Positions 32,011-42,046 are shown, counted from the first letter of the stretch. The stretch: 64,000 nucleotides of DNA from an uncultured Prochlorococcus sp. (GCA_902624085.1 CACNWD010000002.1:24166-88165); one strand, 5' to 3'. Numbers and translations: made by a program. The notes: generated by a model not told the origin, from the sequence alone.

Positions 32011-32646
32011 ATGGATAATAGATCTCTTTCAAGAGAGCTGTCGCTAATATCACTTGGCCTCATAAACGATAATATTGATAAACAAAATTTTGATATTGAT
32101 GGTATTAATTTAGAAAGTATTTTTGATTCCGGAATTGAATTAATGATTAATCATTGCCGAGAAGAATTAGCTGAATGTGAAGATAATTTAGAGAAAACAT
32201 ATAGTAAAATTCTAGAAAGTGAATTATCTGAAATTAAAAATGCGCTTTTTGAGAAATCAAGAAATGAGATAAAAGAGACTGTTTCTCATATTGAGATTGT
32301 AATGAATACTTTGTCAGGTATTTTAGATTTACCTAAATTAATTGCAATTAGTGATCATATAGAAGTAAGAAATGATATGAAAACTAGAATTTCAAAAGTT
32401 CTAAAAAATATTTTCCATATTGATAGCAAAATTGATAACGTTATGGAGGGTTGGAGATTTAAAAGATTACCAAGGATAGATAGAGATATTCTTCGTTTGG
32501 CTTTTGTTGATATTGAATATTTAAATATTCCTGTATCAGTTGCCTGTAATGAGGCAGTCAATTTAGCTAATAAATATAGTGATCAACAAGGTAGAAAGAT
32601 GATAAACGGGATTTTAAGAAGATTGCAAAACGAAACACTTAATTAG
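32011..32646 (+). CDS. nusB: Transcription antitermination factor NusB
   Basis: NusB binds boxA RNA with S10 and supports rRNA transcription. The C-terminal domain is clear (IDNVMEGWRFKRLPRIDRDILRLAFVDIEYL and PVSVACNEAVNLANKYSDQQGRKMINGIL). At 211 residues it is longer than the usual 130-160; the extra residues form an N-terminal and central acidic region seen in cyanobacterial NusB. It lies 52 bases before ftsY. Confidence 0.92.
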   Translation: MDNRSLSRELSLISLGLINDNIDKQNFDIDGINLESIFDSGIELMINHCREELAECEDNLEKTYSKILESELSEIKNALFEKSRNEIKETVSHIEIVMNTLSGILDLPKLIAISDHIEVRNDMKTRISKVLKNIFHIDSKIDNVMEGWRFKRLPRIDRDILRLAFVDIEYLNIPVSVACNEAVNLANKYSDQQGRKMINGILRRLQNETLN

Positions 32647-32698
32647 ACATAAACATGAGTTAAGATGTTTTTAATGTGATTTTGATTATTAATACTTT

Positions 32699-33991
32699 AT
32701 GGAAAATAGTAATTTAGATAATTCTACTGATTGGGCAAAACAAGCTTATGCTCAATTAAAACAAAAGCAAGAGCAACAAAAATTAGAGCAACAAAAATTA
32801 GAGCAACAAAAATTAGAGGAGCAAAAGTTAGAGGAGCAAAAGCAAGAGGAACAAAAATTAGAGCAACAAAAATTAGAGCAACAAAAGTTAGAGCAACAAA
32901 AGTTAGAGGAGCAAAAGCAAGAGGAACAAATAATAAATAAAGATAAAGATTTTATTAATGACACCAAACCAAAATTAGGCAAATTTGATGAAGAATTTAC
33001 ATGGTCAGCTATGGTCTTAGCTGCGCAAGGGAAAAAAGCAGATCAAATTTCATTAGAAGAGATTGATTGGTTAAGTCGATTAAGGAGAGGTTTAGAAGAG
33101 ACTAGAAAAGGATTTGTATCAGAATTATTAGATAAACTAGGAGATGATCCTTTAACTCCTGAAACTTTAGATGATCTCGAAACTTTATTATTAAGAGCTG
33201 ATGCAGGGATCAATTCCACAGATAAAGTAATGAGTTCTTTAAGGAAGAAACTTAATGAAGAAGTTGTGGGAGGTGAAGAGGGAATAAAATTTTTAAAAGA
33301 AGAATTAATATCAATCCTAGAAGAACCAATCAAAAATTCTAGCAGAACGATTCTTGTTCCTGAAGAAGGTAAGTTAAATATTTGGTTAATTGTTGGTGTT
33401 AATGGCGTTGGAAAAACAACTACTATTGGCAAGTTAGCGCATTTGTCGACTACGAGTAATTGTAAAACTTTAATTGCAGCAGCAGATACATTTAGAGCAG
33501 CAGCTGTTGAGCAATTAATGGTTTGGGGAGAAAGAAGTAATGTTGATGTTATTTCGAATCAATCTAAAAATGCTGATCCAGCAGCGGTTGTATTCGACTC
33601 TATCAATTCTGCTTTAAAGAGGGGAACTGAATTATTATTGGTTGATACCGCAGGACGTCTACAAAATAAAAATAATTTAATGGATGAATTGTCAAAAATA
33701 AGGAAAATAATTGATAAAAAAGTTCCTAATGCAAATGTTGAATCATTATTAGTTCTTGATGCGAGTCAAGGTCAAAATGGATTAAAACAAGCAAAAGGAT
33801 TTGCTAGGTCGGCAAATCTTTCTGGTGCAATTATTACCAAATTAGATGGATCTTCACGAGGAGGTGTTTCGCTAGCAGTATCTTTGGAGGTTGGTTTGCC
33901 TATTAGATTTATTGGTGCTGGCGAAGGCTTAAGAGATCTAAGGCCTTTTAATAGCTTTGAATTTATTGAAGCTTTGTTAGCAGATAAATGA
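32699..33991 (+). CDS. ftsY: Signal recognition particle receptor FtsY
   Basis: FtsY is the SRP-receptor GTPase for cotranslational membrane targeting. The C-terminal NG domain shows GVNGVGKTTTIGKLA, AADTFRAAAVEQL, DTAGRLQNK and TKLDGSSRGG. The first 20 residues are followed by eleven tandem five-residue repeats of the type QKLEQ/QKLEE/QKQEE (codons 22-76), which replace a normal acidic A domain. Length is 430 residues. It follows nusB and precedes the phosphatase gene on the same strand. Confidence 0.96.
   Translation: MENSNLDNSTDWAKQAYAQLKQKQEQQKLEQQKLEQQKLEEQKLEEQKQEEQKLEQQKLEQQKLEQQKLEEQKQEEQIINKDKDFINDTKPKLGKFDEEFTWSAMVLAAQGKKADQISLEEIDWLSRLRRGLEETRKGFVSELLDKLGDDPLTPETLDDLETLLLRADAGINSTDKVMSSLRKKLNEEVVGGEEGIKFLKEELISILEEPIKNSSRTILVPEEGKLNIWLIVGVNGVGKTTTIGKLAHLSTTSNCKTLIAAADTFRAAAVEQLMVWGERSNVDVISNQSKNADPAAVVFDSINSALKRGTELLLVDTAGRLQNKNNLMDELSKIRKIIDKKVPNANVESLLVLDASQGQNGLKQAKGFARSANLSGAIITKLDGSSRGGVSLAVSLEVGLPIRFIGAGEGLRDLRPFNSFEFIEALLADK
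32762..32926 (+). repeat. 15-base tandem repeat inside ftsY
   Basis: Eleven copies of a 15-base unit (consensus CAAAAATTAGAGCAA) encode QKLEQ-type pentapeptides. The unit order suggests a higher 75-base period: a QKQE unit followed by four QKLE units occurs twice in sequence. The repeat keeps all three forward frames largely open and so produces artefact ORFs. Confidence 0.95.
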
Positions 33992-34037
33992 ATCTTTTAA
34001 AAAATTTTTTTTGTGTTAGAACATAATATATATATAT

Positions 34038-35333
34038 ATGTTTTTGAAAATAAACAAAAGTTTAGTAAACAATCAAGATAAATTTTTAGAATTAATTTTA
34101 TCTTTAACTTATTATTTAAAATTATTCTCAAGTTTAAAAAGATTTTTAGAATATGTTTCTTTAGTTTCGAAATATTTTATAACTCAGGAGTTTTCTTTAA
34201 TAATTCCATTAGATGAAAAAAGGCAAATTTGGGCTGAGAATATTTCTATTTCTAGTAATAAGTTTAAAGATCAAACTATTATAGATTTGCAAGAATTCTG
34301 TAAGAATAATGGACTCTTAAATAACTTTAAATTAAAAAATATTAATATTTTTGAAAAATATCTAGAAGAAAAATTTGATTTATTTGTTTTTAAGAGTCAT
34401 AAAATAATTTCTAGAGGTAAATGTAGAGGTTTTTTTTATGTTTTTTATAAAAAATCTGATCCTAAAAAGTTTGAATTAGATAAAAATAGTATTAACATTT
34501 TAGTTAACTTATTGGCAGTTGGAATTGAGAATTATTTATTAATAAAGATTAATAAAAAGCATGAAAATGTTGATAGAGAGATTTCAAGTGGTGCAGAAAT
34601 ACAATCTAGATTGTTACCTGATTTTTGTCCTAAAATATTTGGAATAGATTTAGCTGCGCATTGCAGACCAGCTTTGCAACTTGGCGGAGATTATTTTGAT
34701 TTTATGTCTATAAAACCTAATGTTGGAGAGCAAAGACGCCAACGTGGACGATGGGCTTTAGTTATTGGTGATGTAATGGGAAAAGGGATTCCAGCTGGTT
34801 TATTAATGACCATGCTTAGAGGCATGCTTAGAGCAGAAGTTTTAACAGGCCTTCCTCCGGATAGAATACTTCATGATTTAAATCAACTTGCAATTTATGA
34901 TTTGGATCAGTCTCACAGATTTATAACTCTATTTTATTCAGACTATGATCCAAGAACAAGAAAATTAAGATTTGCAAATGCAGGACATAATCCTCCTTTA
35001 TTGTGGTGCAACTCAACAAAAAAAATAATAAAACTAGATTCGGAAGGTTATGTTATTGGTCTTCAAAAGGATGCAGAATATCAATGCGGAGAGATACAGT
35101 TAGAAGCTTCTGATTTAATTTTATATTATACAGATGGAATAACCGAAACTTCTAATTCTTCTGGCGAAAGATTTGGTGAAAAGAATTTAATAAACACTTT
35201 TACTAAGTTATGCAAAAAAACTTTATGTTCTCAGGAGATATTAAATGAAATTTTTAATACATTAGATAATTATTCTGGAAAAAAGAAAACATTTGATGAT
35301 GATGCTTCAATTGTAATTTTTAAATTAGAATAA
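34038..35333 (+). CDS. PP2C/SpoIIE-type serine phosphatase (RsbU-like)
   Basis: The C-terminal 230 residues form an RsbU/SpoIIE phosphatase domain. Metal-binding acidic residues are visible in GGDYFDFM, VIGDVMGKGIPAG, YYTDGITE and DDDASIVIF. The N-terminal half (about 1-190) may be a degenerate GAF-like sensor, but no motif proves it. Such phosphatases act on anti-sigma or STAS-type regulators in partner switching; no partner gene is nearby. Length is 431 residues. The ATG lies in an ATATAT run. Confidence 0.87.
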   Translation: MFLKINKSLVNNQDKFLELILSLTYYLKLFSSLKRFLEYVSLVSKYFITQEFSLIIPLDEKRQIWAENISISSNKFKDQTIIDLQEFCKNNGLLNNFKLKNINIFEKYLEEKFDLFVFKSHKIISRGKCRGFFYVFYKKSDPKKFELDKNSINILVNLLAVGIENYLLIKINKKHENVDREISSGAEIQSRLLPDFCPKIFGIDLAAHCRPALQLGGDYFDFMSIKPNVGEQRRQRGRWALVIGDVMGKGIPAGLLMTMLRGMLRAEVLTGLPPDRILHDLNQLAIYDLDQSHRFITLFYSDYDPRTRKLRFANAGHNPPLLWCNSTKKIIKLDSEGYVIGLQKDAEYQCGEIQLEASDLILYYTDGITETSNSSGERFGEKNLINTFTKLCKKTLCSQEILNEIFNTLDNYSGKKKTFDDDASIVIFKLE

Positions 35334-35390
35334 TTAATGGCAGTTAGAAAAAAAAATGCTTTATTAGATGTAACTAGGTAAATTTTAAAT

Positions 35391-36770
35391 ATGTCAAAAA
35401 CTTGGAGTGCAAGATTTGAAACTAGCCTTAATCCATTTATTCAAGAATTTAATGCTTCTATTCAATTTGATAAGACTTTAATTATAGAAGATATTGATTG
35501 TTCAATCGCACATGCAAGAATGCTAGGTAACCAGCATGTTATTACCAAAGAAGAATCTCAAAAAATAATAGAAGGTTTAAAGCAGATAAAAATTGATTAT
35601 CAAAAATGTATCTTTGAACCTGCCTTTCCATCGGAAGATATTCATTATGCTATTGAAAATCTACTAATTTCTAAAATCGGAGACTTAGGTAAGAAATTAC
35701 ATACTGGGAGGAGTAGAAACGATCAAGTAGCAACTGATATAAGACTATGGCTTAGAAAGAAAATCAATGAAATAGATGAGCTTCTTTTTTCTTTTCAAAA
35801 ATCTTTATTAAAAATTGCGCAACAAAATATTAATGTACTAATTCCTGGATATACACATTTGCAACGAGCTCAACCTCTTTCACTATCACACCATATACTT
35901 GCTTATCTAGAAATGTTTCAACGAGATAGAGATAGGCTGAGAGAAGTTCAAACTAGAGTGAACATTTCACCTCTAGGAGCAGCTGCATTAGCAGGTACAA
36001 AAATCAATATTGATCGATATATGACTGCTCAAGAATTAGGTTTTAAAAATATATATATGAATAGTATTGATGCAGTTAGTGATCGAGATTTTGCAATAGA
36101 ATTTCTTTCCTCATCATCTTTAATTATGACTCATTTAAGTCGTTTATCCGAAGAAATAATATTTTGGGTTACAGATGAATTTGCATTCGCACAACTAACT
36201 GATACTTGTGCTACTGGAAGTAGCTTAATGCCTCAGAAAAAGAATCCTGATGTTCCAGAACTAATTAGGGGTAAAACAGGAAGAGTTTTTGGACATTTGC
36301 AAGGATTATTGACAACTATAAAAGGCTTACCGCTTGCATATAATAAGGACTTACAAGAAGATAAAGAACCTATTTTTGATACTGCAAAAACAGTCTCTGA
36401 TTGTCTAAAGGCAATGACAATATTATTTGATGAAGGCCTAAAATTTAATGAGTTTAATTTGATGCGATCTGTTGAAGAAGATTTTTCTAATGCAACAGAC
36501 TTAGCGGATTATTTAGTAAATAAAGGAGTAGCATTTCGAGAGGCCTATCAAATTGTTGGGAGTATTGTAATGTTTTGCGTATCCAAAAAAATATTATTTA
36601 AAGAACTTCCTTTAAATGAATTTAGAAGATTTCATCAAGCTTTTGATGAAGATATATATGAAAATATCTTGCCAAAAAATGTAGTTAATTCTCGTAATAG
36701 TGTTGGAGGTACAAGTTTTAAGAGGGTTGAAGAAGAATTGCTTAGCTGGGAAAATAGATTATTAAACTAA
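35391..36770 (+). CDS. argH: Argininosuccinate lyase
   Basis: ArgH splits argininosuccinate to arginine and fumarate, the last step of arginine synthesis. The 459 residues carry the superfamily signature [16 protein letters not shown], with the catalytic Ser in its mobile loop, plus [13 protein letters not shown] and [11 protein letters not shown]. It lies 57 bases after the phosphatase gene. argG is about 26 kb away, on the other side of the origin. Confidence 0.97.
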   Translation: MSKTWSARFETSLNPFIQEFNASIQFDKTLIIEDIDCSIAHARMLGNQHVITKEESQKIIEGLKQIKIDYQKCIFEPAFPSEDIHYAIENLLISKIGDLGKKLHTGRSRNDQVATDIRLWLRKKINEIDELLFSFQKSLLKIAQQNINVLIPGYTHLQRAQPLSLSHHILAYLEMFQRDRDRLREVQTRVNISPLGAAALAGTKINIDRYMTAQELGFKNIYMNSIDAVSDRDFAIEFLSSSSLIMTHLSRLSEEIIFWVTDEFAFAQLTDTCATGSSLMPQKKNPDVPELIRGKTGRVFGHLQGLLTTIKGLPLAYNKDLQEDKEPIFDTAKTVSDCLKAMTILFDEGLKFNEFNLMRSVEEDFSNATDLADYLVNKGVAFREAYQIVGSIVMFCVSKKILFKELPLNEFRRFHQAFDEDIYENILPKNVVNSRNSVGGTSFKRVEEELLSWENRLLN

Positions 36771-36875
36771 TCGAGTCATATTCTTACAATTAGTTATATA
36801 TTTAAGTAATATGGGTTAATAGTTTAATCGCATCTATTGTGATTGAAATATAGTTTAATTTTAATTGAGTTTAAA

Positions 36876-37436
36876 GTGAGTATTTTTGTTGGAAATTTAC
36901 CATTTCGCGCAGAGCGTGAAGATGTACTAGAGTTATTCACTCCTTTTGGTGAGGTAAATAACTGTTCTCTTCCTCTTGAAAGGGATACTGGTAGAAAGAG
37001 AGGTTTTGCTTTTATCGAGATGGCTGATGAAGCTCTTGAGTCTACAGTTATAGAGTCTTTGCAAGGATCTGAAATGATGGGTAGACCCTTACGTATAAAT
37101 AAAGCTGAACCAAGAGGAAATTCTCCTCGAAGGAATTATTCTAATGGTAATTCTCGTCAATATAATAATGGCGGTTACAACGCAGGCCAAAGTGGCGGAT
37201 ATAGAGATAATACTTCCAATGGATATAATAATAATTCTTACAACGGAGGTTATAGTTCAACGAATAATCAAGGAGGGGATCAAAATTCTAACTATGTAAA
37301 TAGAACTTCTGGTGCTAAGGGATGGGAAGATAGAAGTTACTCTAGTAATCCAGAAAATTCTGAATATGAGAATGGTAGAAGCAGGAGAAGGAGGGGAGGC
37401 TCAAATGAATTAGATGTAAATCAGGAAGAAAGTTAA
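36876..37436 (+). CDS. Single-RRM RNA-binding protein (cyanobacterial Rbp type)
   Basis: I place the start at GTG 36876, because SIFVGNLPFRAEREDVLELF is the usual N-terminus of cyanobacterial Rbp proteins; the frame stays open upstream to a TTG at 36843. RNP2 is IFVGNL and RNP1 is KRGFAFIEM. After the RRM (about 1-80), the tail is rich in Gly, Asn, Tyr and Ser and ends in an Arg-rich patch (GRSRRRRGG). It resembles eukaryotic glycine-rich RNA-binding proteins. Rbp proteins respond to cold and mRNA localisation in other cyanobacteria. The last four bases overlap the convergent dus gene. Confidence 0.9.
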   Translation: MSIFVGNLPFRAEREDVLELFTPFGEVNNCSLPLERDTGRKRGFAFIEMADEALESTVIESLQGSEMMGRPLRINKAEPRGNSPRRNYSNGNSRQYNNGGYNAGQSGGYRDNTSNGYNNNSYNGGYSSTNNQGGDQNSNYVNRTSGAKGWEDRSYSSNPENSEYENGRSRRRRGGSNELDVNQEES

Positions 37437-38437
37437 TAACCCATTGACTTAAGCTCACTTGTTAAAGTTATAAGCTTTTCTATACTTAATGATCCTTTGA
37501 TTGATAATAGTGAAATATTATTTCTCCATTTTTTTGCATTGGGTATGCTTTCTACGATGTTTATCAAATGTTTACAAATGTCCCATGATTTCTTCTTTTT
37601 CTCTAAATGATTTTCTATATAGGGAATTAAAGAAAAAATAATATCCGATGCTTTTATAGGTAAGGATTTCTCCCCATAAATTTTATTATCAATTTCATTC
37701 CATCTTAGAGGGTATTTATAAGCACTTCTTCCAATCATTATGCCATCAAAGAATTTTAAGCCATCAATACATTGATTTATATTTGTAAAACCACCATTTA
37801 TTTCAATGAGAAGTGAAGGATTTTCATCTTTTAATCTTTTAACAATATCGTATCTTAGAGGCGGAATATTTCTGTTTTCTTTGGGGTTTAATCCTTTTAG
37901 GAAGGCTTTTCTTGCATGAATGGTAAATCTTTCAGTTCCTGCTTGAGATATATGTCTAACAAAATTATTTAAATTTGAAAAACTATCATTATTATCTACA
38001 CCTATTCTATGTTTTATTGTGACAGGTAAATTACAATTATTTTTCATTGCTTCAATACATCTTGCAACTTTAGATGGATAATTCATTAGCGATGCGCCAA
38101 AATTGCCAGCACAAACCCTTGAACTAGGGCATCCAACATTAAAATTTATTTCATCATATCCCCAGTCTTGGGCCATTTTTGCGGCTTCTTTTAAGTACTC
38201 TGGATTGTCTCCACCAAATTGTATTGATAATGGATGCTCTTCTTTATTAAAATTTAAAAATTTCTCTCTATTATCTGTATATATCAAGCTTTGTGCGACA
38301 ATCATTTCTGTGTATAGGAGTGCTTTAGAACTTATTTTTCTCATAATCATGCGAAAATGTGCATCTGTGCAATCCATCATTGGTGCAATACTGATTTTAT
38401 GTAATTTGCTTATAGAATTAGAGATATCCCTCACCAT
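37433..38437 (-). CDS. dusA: tRNA-dihydrouridine synthase, DusA type
   Basis: Dus enzymes reduce uridines in the tRNA D-loop using FMN. The 334 residues show SIAPMMDCTDAHFRMIMR, NVGCPSSRV with the conserved Cys, VTIKHRIGVD and HARKAFLKGLNPKENR, the last being typical of DusA. It is convergent with the RRM gene and divergent from msrB, with an 11-base gap to msrB. Confidence 0.9.
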   Translation of the reverse strand: MVRDISNSISKLHKISIAPMMDCTDAHFRMIMRKISSKALLYTEMIVAQSLIYTDNREKFLNFNKEEHPLSIQFGGDNPEYLKEAAKMAQDWGYDEINFNVGCPSSRVCAGNFGASLMNYPSKVARCIEAMKNNCNLPVTIKHRIGVDNNDSFSNLNNFVRHISQAGTERFTIHARKAFLKGLNPKENRNIPPLRYDIVKRLKDENPSLLIEINGGFTNINQCIDGLKFFDGIMIGRSAYKYPLRWNEIDNKIYGEKSLPIKASDIIFSLIPYIENHLEKKKKSWDICKHLINIVESIPNAKKWRNNISLLSIKGSLSIEKLITLTSELKSMGY

Positions 38438-38448
38438 AGATTAAAAAG

Positions 38449-38943
38449 ATGAATCAGTTTCTTAGCAGGAGATTTTTTATTTTAATTCCTTTTGTACCAT
38501 TTTTAAAATCTGTATTAAAACCTCTTAAAGTTTATGCTGCTTCAAAAGAATTAATTGAAGATTGGTCTTTATCTAAAGATGAGTGGAGGAAAAGACTATC
38601 TCCTGAAAGTTTTAACATTCTAAGAGAAGAAGGGACAGAACGTCCTTTTAGTAGCCCTTTAAATAATGAGAAGAGAAAAGGTGTATTTTACTGCGCAGGA
38701 TGTAATCTTGGTTTATTTTCTTCTAATACAAAATATGATAGTGGTACTGGTTGGCCTAGCTTTTGGGATTCTTTAGAAAACGCGATTGAAACTAAAGTTG
38801 ATTTTAAATTAATTGTTCCAAGGACTGAATATCATTGTTCAAGATGTGGAGGACATCAAGGGCATGTATTTAATGATGGCCCTAAGCCTACTGGAAAAAG
38901 ATATTGTAATAATGGATTGGCTTTAACTTTTAAACCGGAATAA
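38449..38943 (+). CDS. msrB: Peptide methionine-(R)-S-oxide reductase, probably exported
   Basis: MsrB repairs oxidised methionine in proteins. The zinc-binding CxxC pairs are CAGC and CSRC, the substrate loop is [12 protein letters not shown], and the catalytic Cys lies in RYCNNG. The 164 residues include about 30 extra at the N-terminus: SRRFF followed by a hydrophobic stretch ([13 protein letters not shown]). This looks like a signal peptide, so repair in the periplasm or thylakoid lumen is inferred. Confidence 0.92.
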   Translation: MNQFLSRRFFILIPFVPFLKSVLKPLKVYAASKELIEDWSLSKDEWRKRLSPESFNILREEGTERPFSSPLNNEKRKGVFYCAGCNLGLFSSNTKYDSGTGWPSFWDSLENAIETKVDFKLIVPRTEYHCSRCGGHQGHVFNDGPKPTGKRYCNNGLALTFKPE

Positions 38944-38952
38944 ATATATTGG

Positions 38953-38966
38953 TGCGGGCTTCCGCA
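38953..38966 (+). terminator. GC-rich hairpin between msrB and grpE
   Basis: TGCGG and CCGCA form a perfect 5-bp stem around a GCTT loop, ten bases after the msrB stop and 54 bases before the grpE ATG. ACTTGTTTT follows, which is only a partial T-run. It could be a terminator or part of the grpE leader. Such a GC stem stands out in this AT-rich DNA. Confidence 0.5.
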
Positions 38967-39019
38967 ACTTGTTTTGTGAATTGTTTTCAGACAATATAGT
39001 TAGATATTTAAAAAATATA

Positions 39020-39754
39020 ATGATTGAGAATCATTCTGATAAAGTAGAGAATACTGAAGAATTTTTAGAAGATAACCCTTCGAAAAATACTTCTGATTCT
39101 AGTAATAAAGTCAATATTAAGTCGGATGAAAACATAGATGTTGATTCTGAAGTTAGCTCAAAAGAAGTCAAAGAAAATTCTAATAATTCAGAAGATGTTT
39201 TAAATACTGTGGCTAGACTTGAACAGCTTGAAAAAGAACACCAAACTTTAAAAAATCAATATGTAAGAATTGCTGCAGATTTTGATAATTTCAGAAAAAG
39301 GCAATCCCGTGATCAAGATGATCTTAAAGTACAGTTAATTTCCAAATCATTAAGCGCAATTCTCCCTATTGTAGATAATTTTGAAAGAGCTAGACAGCAG
39401 TTAAAACCTGAAAGTGAAGAAGCACAGACTCTTCATAGAAGTTATCAAGGCTTATATAAACAACTTGTTGAAGTTCTCAAACAACAAGGAGTTGCACCTA
39501 TGAGAGTATTAGGTCAGCAATTCGATCCTAATTTGCATGAAGCTGTCCTTAGAGAACCAAGTGAAAAGGAGAATGAAGATATAATAATTGAAGAATTGCA
39601 AAGAGGATATCATTTAGATGGCAAAGTCTTAAGACATGCTTTAGTTAAAGTTTCAATGGGACCTGGTCCAACCAAAATTTCACAAGAAGAAACAGAAAAA
39701 GATAAAGTTGAAGAGGATCTCACTTCAAATCAAAATTTGACTGATGAGAAATAA
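39020..39754 (+). CDS. grpE: Nucleotide exchange factor GrpE
   Basis: GrpE releases ADP from DnaK. I start at ATG 39020; the open frame reaches a TTG at 38969 but the added residues look non-native. The protein has 244 residues. An acidic, Ser/Asn-rich N-terminal tail (about 1-65) precedes the coiled coil and the conserved [18 protein letters not shown]. The beta domain carries [13 protein letters not shown]. dnaJ follows 30 bases downstream, so the cochaperones form one operon. Confidence 0.94.
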   Translation: MIENHSDKVENTEEFLEDNPSKNTSDSSNKVNIKSDENIDVDSEVSSKEVKENSNNSEDVLNTVARLEQLEKEHQTLKNQYVRIAADFDNFRKRQSRDQDDLKVQLISKSLSAILPIVDNFERARQQLKPESEEAQTLHRSYQGLYKQLVEVLKQQGVAPMRVLGQQFDPNLHEAVLREPSEKENEDIIIEELQRGYHLDGKVLRHALVKVSMGPGPTKISQEETEKDKVEEDLTSNQNLTDEK

Positions 39755-39784
39755 TTATTCTATCTTTCGTTTAAAAAATTTCTA

Positions 39785-40909
39785 ATGGCTGATTTTTATC
39801 AATTACTTGGTGTTTCAAGAGGTGCAGATCCTGATACCTTGAAAAGAGCCTATAGAAAATTAGCTAGACAATATCATCCTGATATCAACAAAGAACCTGG
39901 GGCTGAAGAAAAATTTAAAGAAATCGGTCGTGCTTATGAAGTCTTAGCTGATCCAGATACTAGAGCAAGATATGATCAGTTTGGTGAGGCAGGTTTAGGT
40001 GGAGCAGCAGGTATGCCTGATATGGGTGATATGGGAGGCTTCGCCGATTTGTTTGAAACTTTTTTTAATGGTTTTGGTGGACAAGGTTCTCAAAGTGCAA
40101 GAACTCAAAGAAGAGGTCCTCAGCAAGGAGATGATCTTAGGTATGATTTAAATATTGAATTTAAACAGGCTATATTTGGTGAACAAAGAGAAATTAAAAT
40201 ACCACATTTAGAAACTTGTCTGACATGTAAGGGAGTTGGTGCTAAACCTGGAACTGGCCCTACTAATTGTTCTACTTGTGGAGGAAGTGGCCAAGTTAGA
40301 AGAGCAACTAGAACTCCTTTTGGCAATTTCACACAAGTAGCAGAATGTCCTTCATGCGCAGGTGCAGGTCAAATAATTTCTGATCCATGTGTAAATTGTG
40401 GGGGAAATGGTGTCAAACAAGTCCGTAAAAAATTGCGTATAAATATCCCCCCGGGAGTTGACTCTGGTACTAAACTAAGAGTGTCTGGGGAAGGAAATGC
40501 AGGATTAAAAGGAGGTCCATCAGGTGATCTTTATGTATTTATAAAGGTTAAAAAAGATCCTAAGCTTAGAAGAGATGGTATTAATATTTATTCTGAAATT
40601 TCAATAAGTTATCTTCAAGCGATTTTAGGAGATACTGTTTCAATAGATACTGTTGATGGAAAAGTTGAATTAAAAATACCTGGAGGAACTCAGCCAAATA
40701 GTACTCTTACTTTGGATAACAAGGGAGTGCCAAGATTAGGGAACCCTGTTGCTAGAGGTTGTCAAGAAGTCCTTATAAAAGTTAAGTTGCCTACCAGAAT
40801 AAATGAAGAGGAAAGAAATCTCTTAGAAAAATTAGCTTCATATTATTCTATTCAAAATCAAACTACAAATAGTGGATTATTTAGTAAATTCTTTGGAAAA
40901 GATTCTTGA
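39785..40909 (+). CDS. dnaJ: Chaperone protein DnaJ
   Basis: DnaJ is the Hsp40 partner of DnaK. The 374 residues have a J domain with the HPD motif (YHPDINKEPGAEEKFKEI), a Gly/Phe/Met-rich linker, four zinc motifs (CLTCKGVG, CSTCGGSG, CPSCAGAG, CVNCGGNG) and the C-terminal substrate domain. It is a complete type I DnaJ. Its stop overlaps the likely TTG start of the next ORF by four bases. Confidence 0.97.
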   Translation: MADFYQLLGVSRGADPDTLKRAYRKLARQYHPDINKEPGAEEKFKEIGRAYEVLADPDTRARYDQFGEAGLGGAAGMPDMGDMGGFADLFETFFNGFGGQGSQSARTQRRGPQQGDDLRYDLNIEFKQAIFGEQREIKIPHLETCLTCKGVGAKPGTGPTNCSTCGGSGQVRRATRTPFGNFTQVAECPSCAGAGQIISDPCVNCGGNGVKQVRKKLRINIPPGVDSGTKLRVSGEGNAGLKGGPSGDLYVFIKVKKDPKLRRDGINIYSEISISYLQAILGDTVSIDTVDGKVELKIPGGTQPNSTLTLDNKGVPRLGNPVARGCQEVLIKVKLPTRINEEERNLLEKLASYYSIQNQTTNSGLFSKFFGKDS

Positions 40910-41142
40910 TTTTGGATTTTAATTTTATTGATTTGAAATCAGTCCCTTGTCCTTTAAATGTAGTTAAATGTAAGTTAGCGTTAGAGAAAATTCCTAAAGA
41001 AGATAATCTTGTTGTAGATCTTGATAAGGGTGAGCCGGAAATTATGGTTAAAAAAACCTTAGAAAGTATGGGATATAAGCTAGAGATCGTTAAATCTGGA
41101 AAAGATTGGATTAGATTTAAAATAAATTATGAATTTAGTTAG
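40906..41142 (+). CDS. TusA/SirA-like small protein
   Basis: The 78-residue product resembles the TusA fold: LKSVPCPLNVVKCKLALEKI has the Cys-Pro start of the family, though the usual CPxP reads CPLN. The end LESMGYKLEIVKSGKDWIRFKI also fits. TusA proteins relay sulfur for tRNA thiolation and cofactors; the role here is inferred. There is no ATG, so initiation must use TTG at 40906 (overlapping the dnaJ stop) or 40912. It overlaps rsgA by 14 bases. Confidence 0.75.
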   Translation: MILDFNFIDLKSVPCPLNVVKCKLALEKIPKEDNLVVDLDKGEPEIMVKKTLESMGYKLEIVKSGKDWIRFKINYEFS

Positions 41143-42046
41143 TGTAAAGAAGGGTTTAGTAACAAAAAAATTCAATCAGTTTTTTTATGTTGACATAATT
41201 GAAAATGGGACGAATTTAGAATATAAGAGATTTTTATGTAAAAGTAGAAAAAATATTACATATCAACAAAAATATATTTTGGTTGGAGATAAAGTTATAT
41301 TGAGTGAAATTAACTATAGAGATAAAACAGCAGTAATAGAAACTTTATTAGAAAGAAAGAATTTTATTAATAGGCCTGCGGTCGCAAATATTTCAGATAT
41401 TTATATTATTCATTCCGTTGAGCATCCTAAATTAAGTTATTCACAATTAAGTGATTTTTTGATTAACGCCGAGTCCCTAAATGTTAATGTATCATTAATT
41501 CTGACAAAATCTGATCTAATTCCTCTTGAACAGCATTCTTACTTATTTGAAAAATTTAAAGCTTGGGGGTACGAGCCAGCAATACTTTCTTTAATTTCAA
41601 ATGATCAATTGAAGAATCTTAAATATGAATTAAAAACAAAAAAATGCTCAATATTTATGGGTCCTTCTGGTGTTGGTAAAACTACATTATTGAATAAGAT
41701 CATCCCAAATATTAAAAGAGCAACATCAGCAGTTTCAAATAAAATTAAGAGAGGTATAAATACAACAAGGAATATTGAGTTATTTCAGCTCTCTAGAGAA
41801 AGTTATATTGTAGATACACCAGGCTTCAACATAATAAATAACTATATTAAACCAAAAGATATTGCGCTTCTTTTCCCTGAATTTAAAAATCAAATTATGT
41901 TAAATGGAGTTAGATGTAAGTTTAGAGATTGTTTACATATTGATGAACCCGGATGTAATTTAAATAAAAAATTTGAGAGGTATAAATTTTATAAAAATTT
42001 AATAAGAGATTCTAAGAATCTTTGTCATCAAACCCAGGCAAATTAA
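41129..42046 (+). CDS. rsgA: Small ribosomal subunit biogenesis GTPase RsgA
   Basis: RsgA is a circularly permuted GTPase that acts in late 30S maturation. The 305 residues have an OB-fold N-terminus, then G4 (TKSDL) ahead of G1 ([14 protein letters not shown]) and G3 (DTPGF), which shows the permutation. The C-terminal zinc site is [14 protein letters not shown]. Its 3' end overlaps the convergent ybaB gene by 35 bases. Confidence 0.94.
   Translation: MNLVSVKKGLVTKKFNQFFYVDIIENGTNLEYKRFLCKSRKNITYQQKYILVGDKVILSEINYRDKTAVIETLLERKNFINRPAVANISDIYIIHSVEHPKLSYSQLSDFLINAESLNVNVSLILTKSDLIPLEQHSYLFEKFKAWGYEPAILSLISNDQLKNLKYELKTKKCSIFMGPSGVGKTTLLNKIIPNIKRATSAVSNKIKRGINTTRNIELFQLSRESYIVDTPGFNIINNYIKPKDIALLFPEFKNQIMLNGVRCKFRDCLHIDEPGCNLNKKFERYKFYKNLIRDSKNLCHQTQAN

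Noticed and set aside
32731-32982. Additional ORFs on both strands over the ftsY repeat
   Set aside because: They are by-products of the 15-base repeat, which keeps several frames open; their products are pure low-complexity.
36843-36875. N-terminal extension of the RRM protein
   Set aside because: The family N-terminus begins at the GTG at 36876; the extra residues have no counterpart.
38969-39019. N-terminal extension of GrpE from a TTG
   Set aside because: The ATG at 39020 gives a typical acidic GrpE N-terminus, and the extension begins directly behind the hairpin region.
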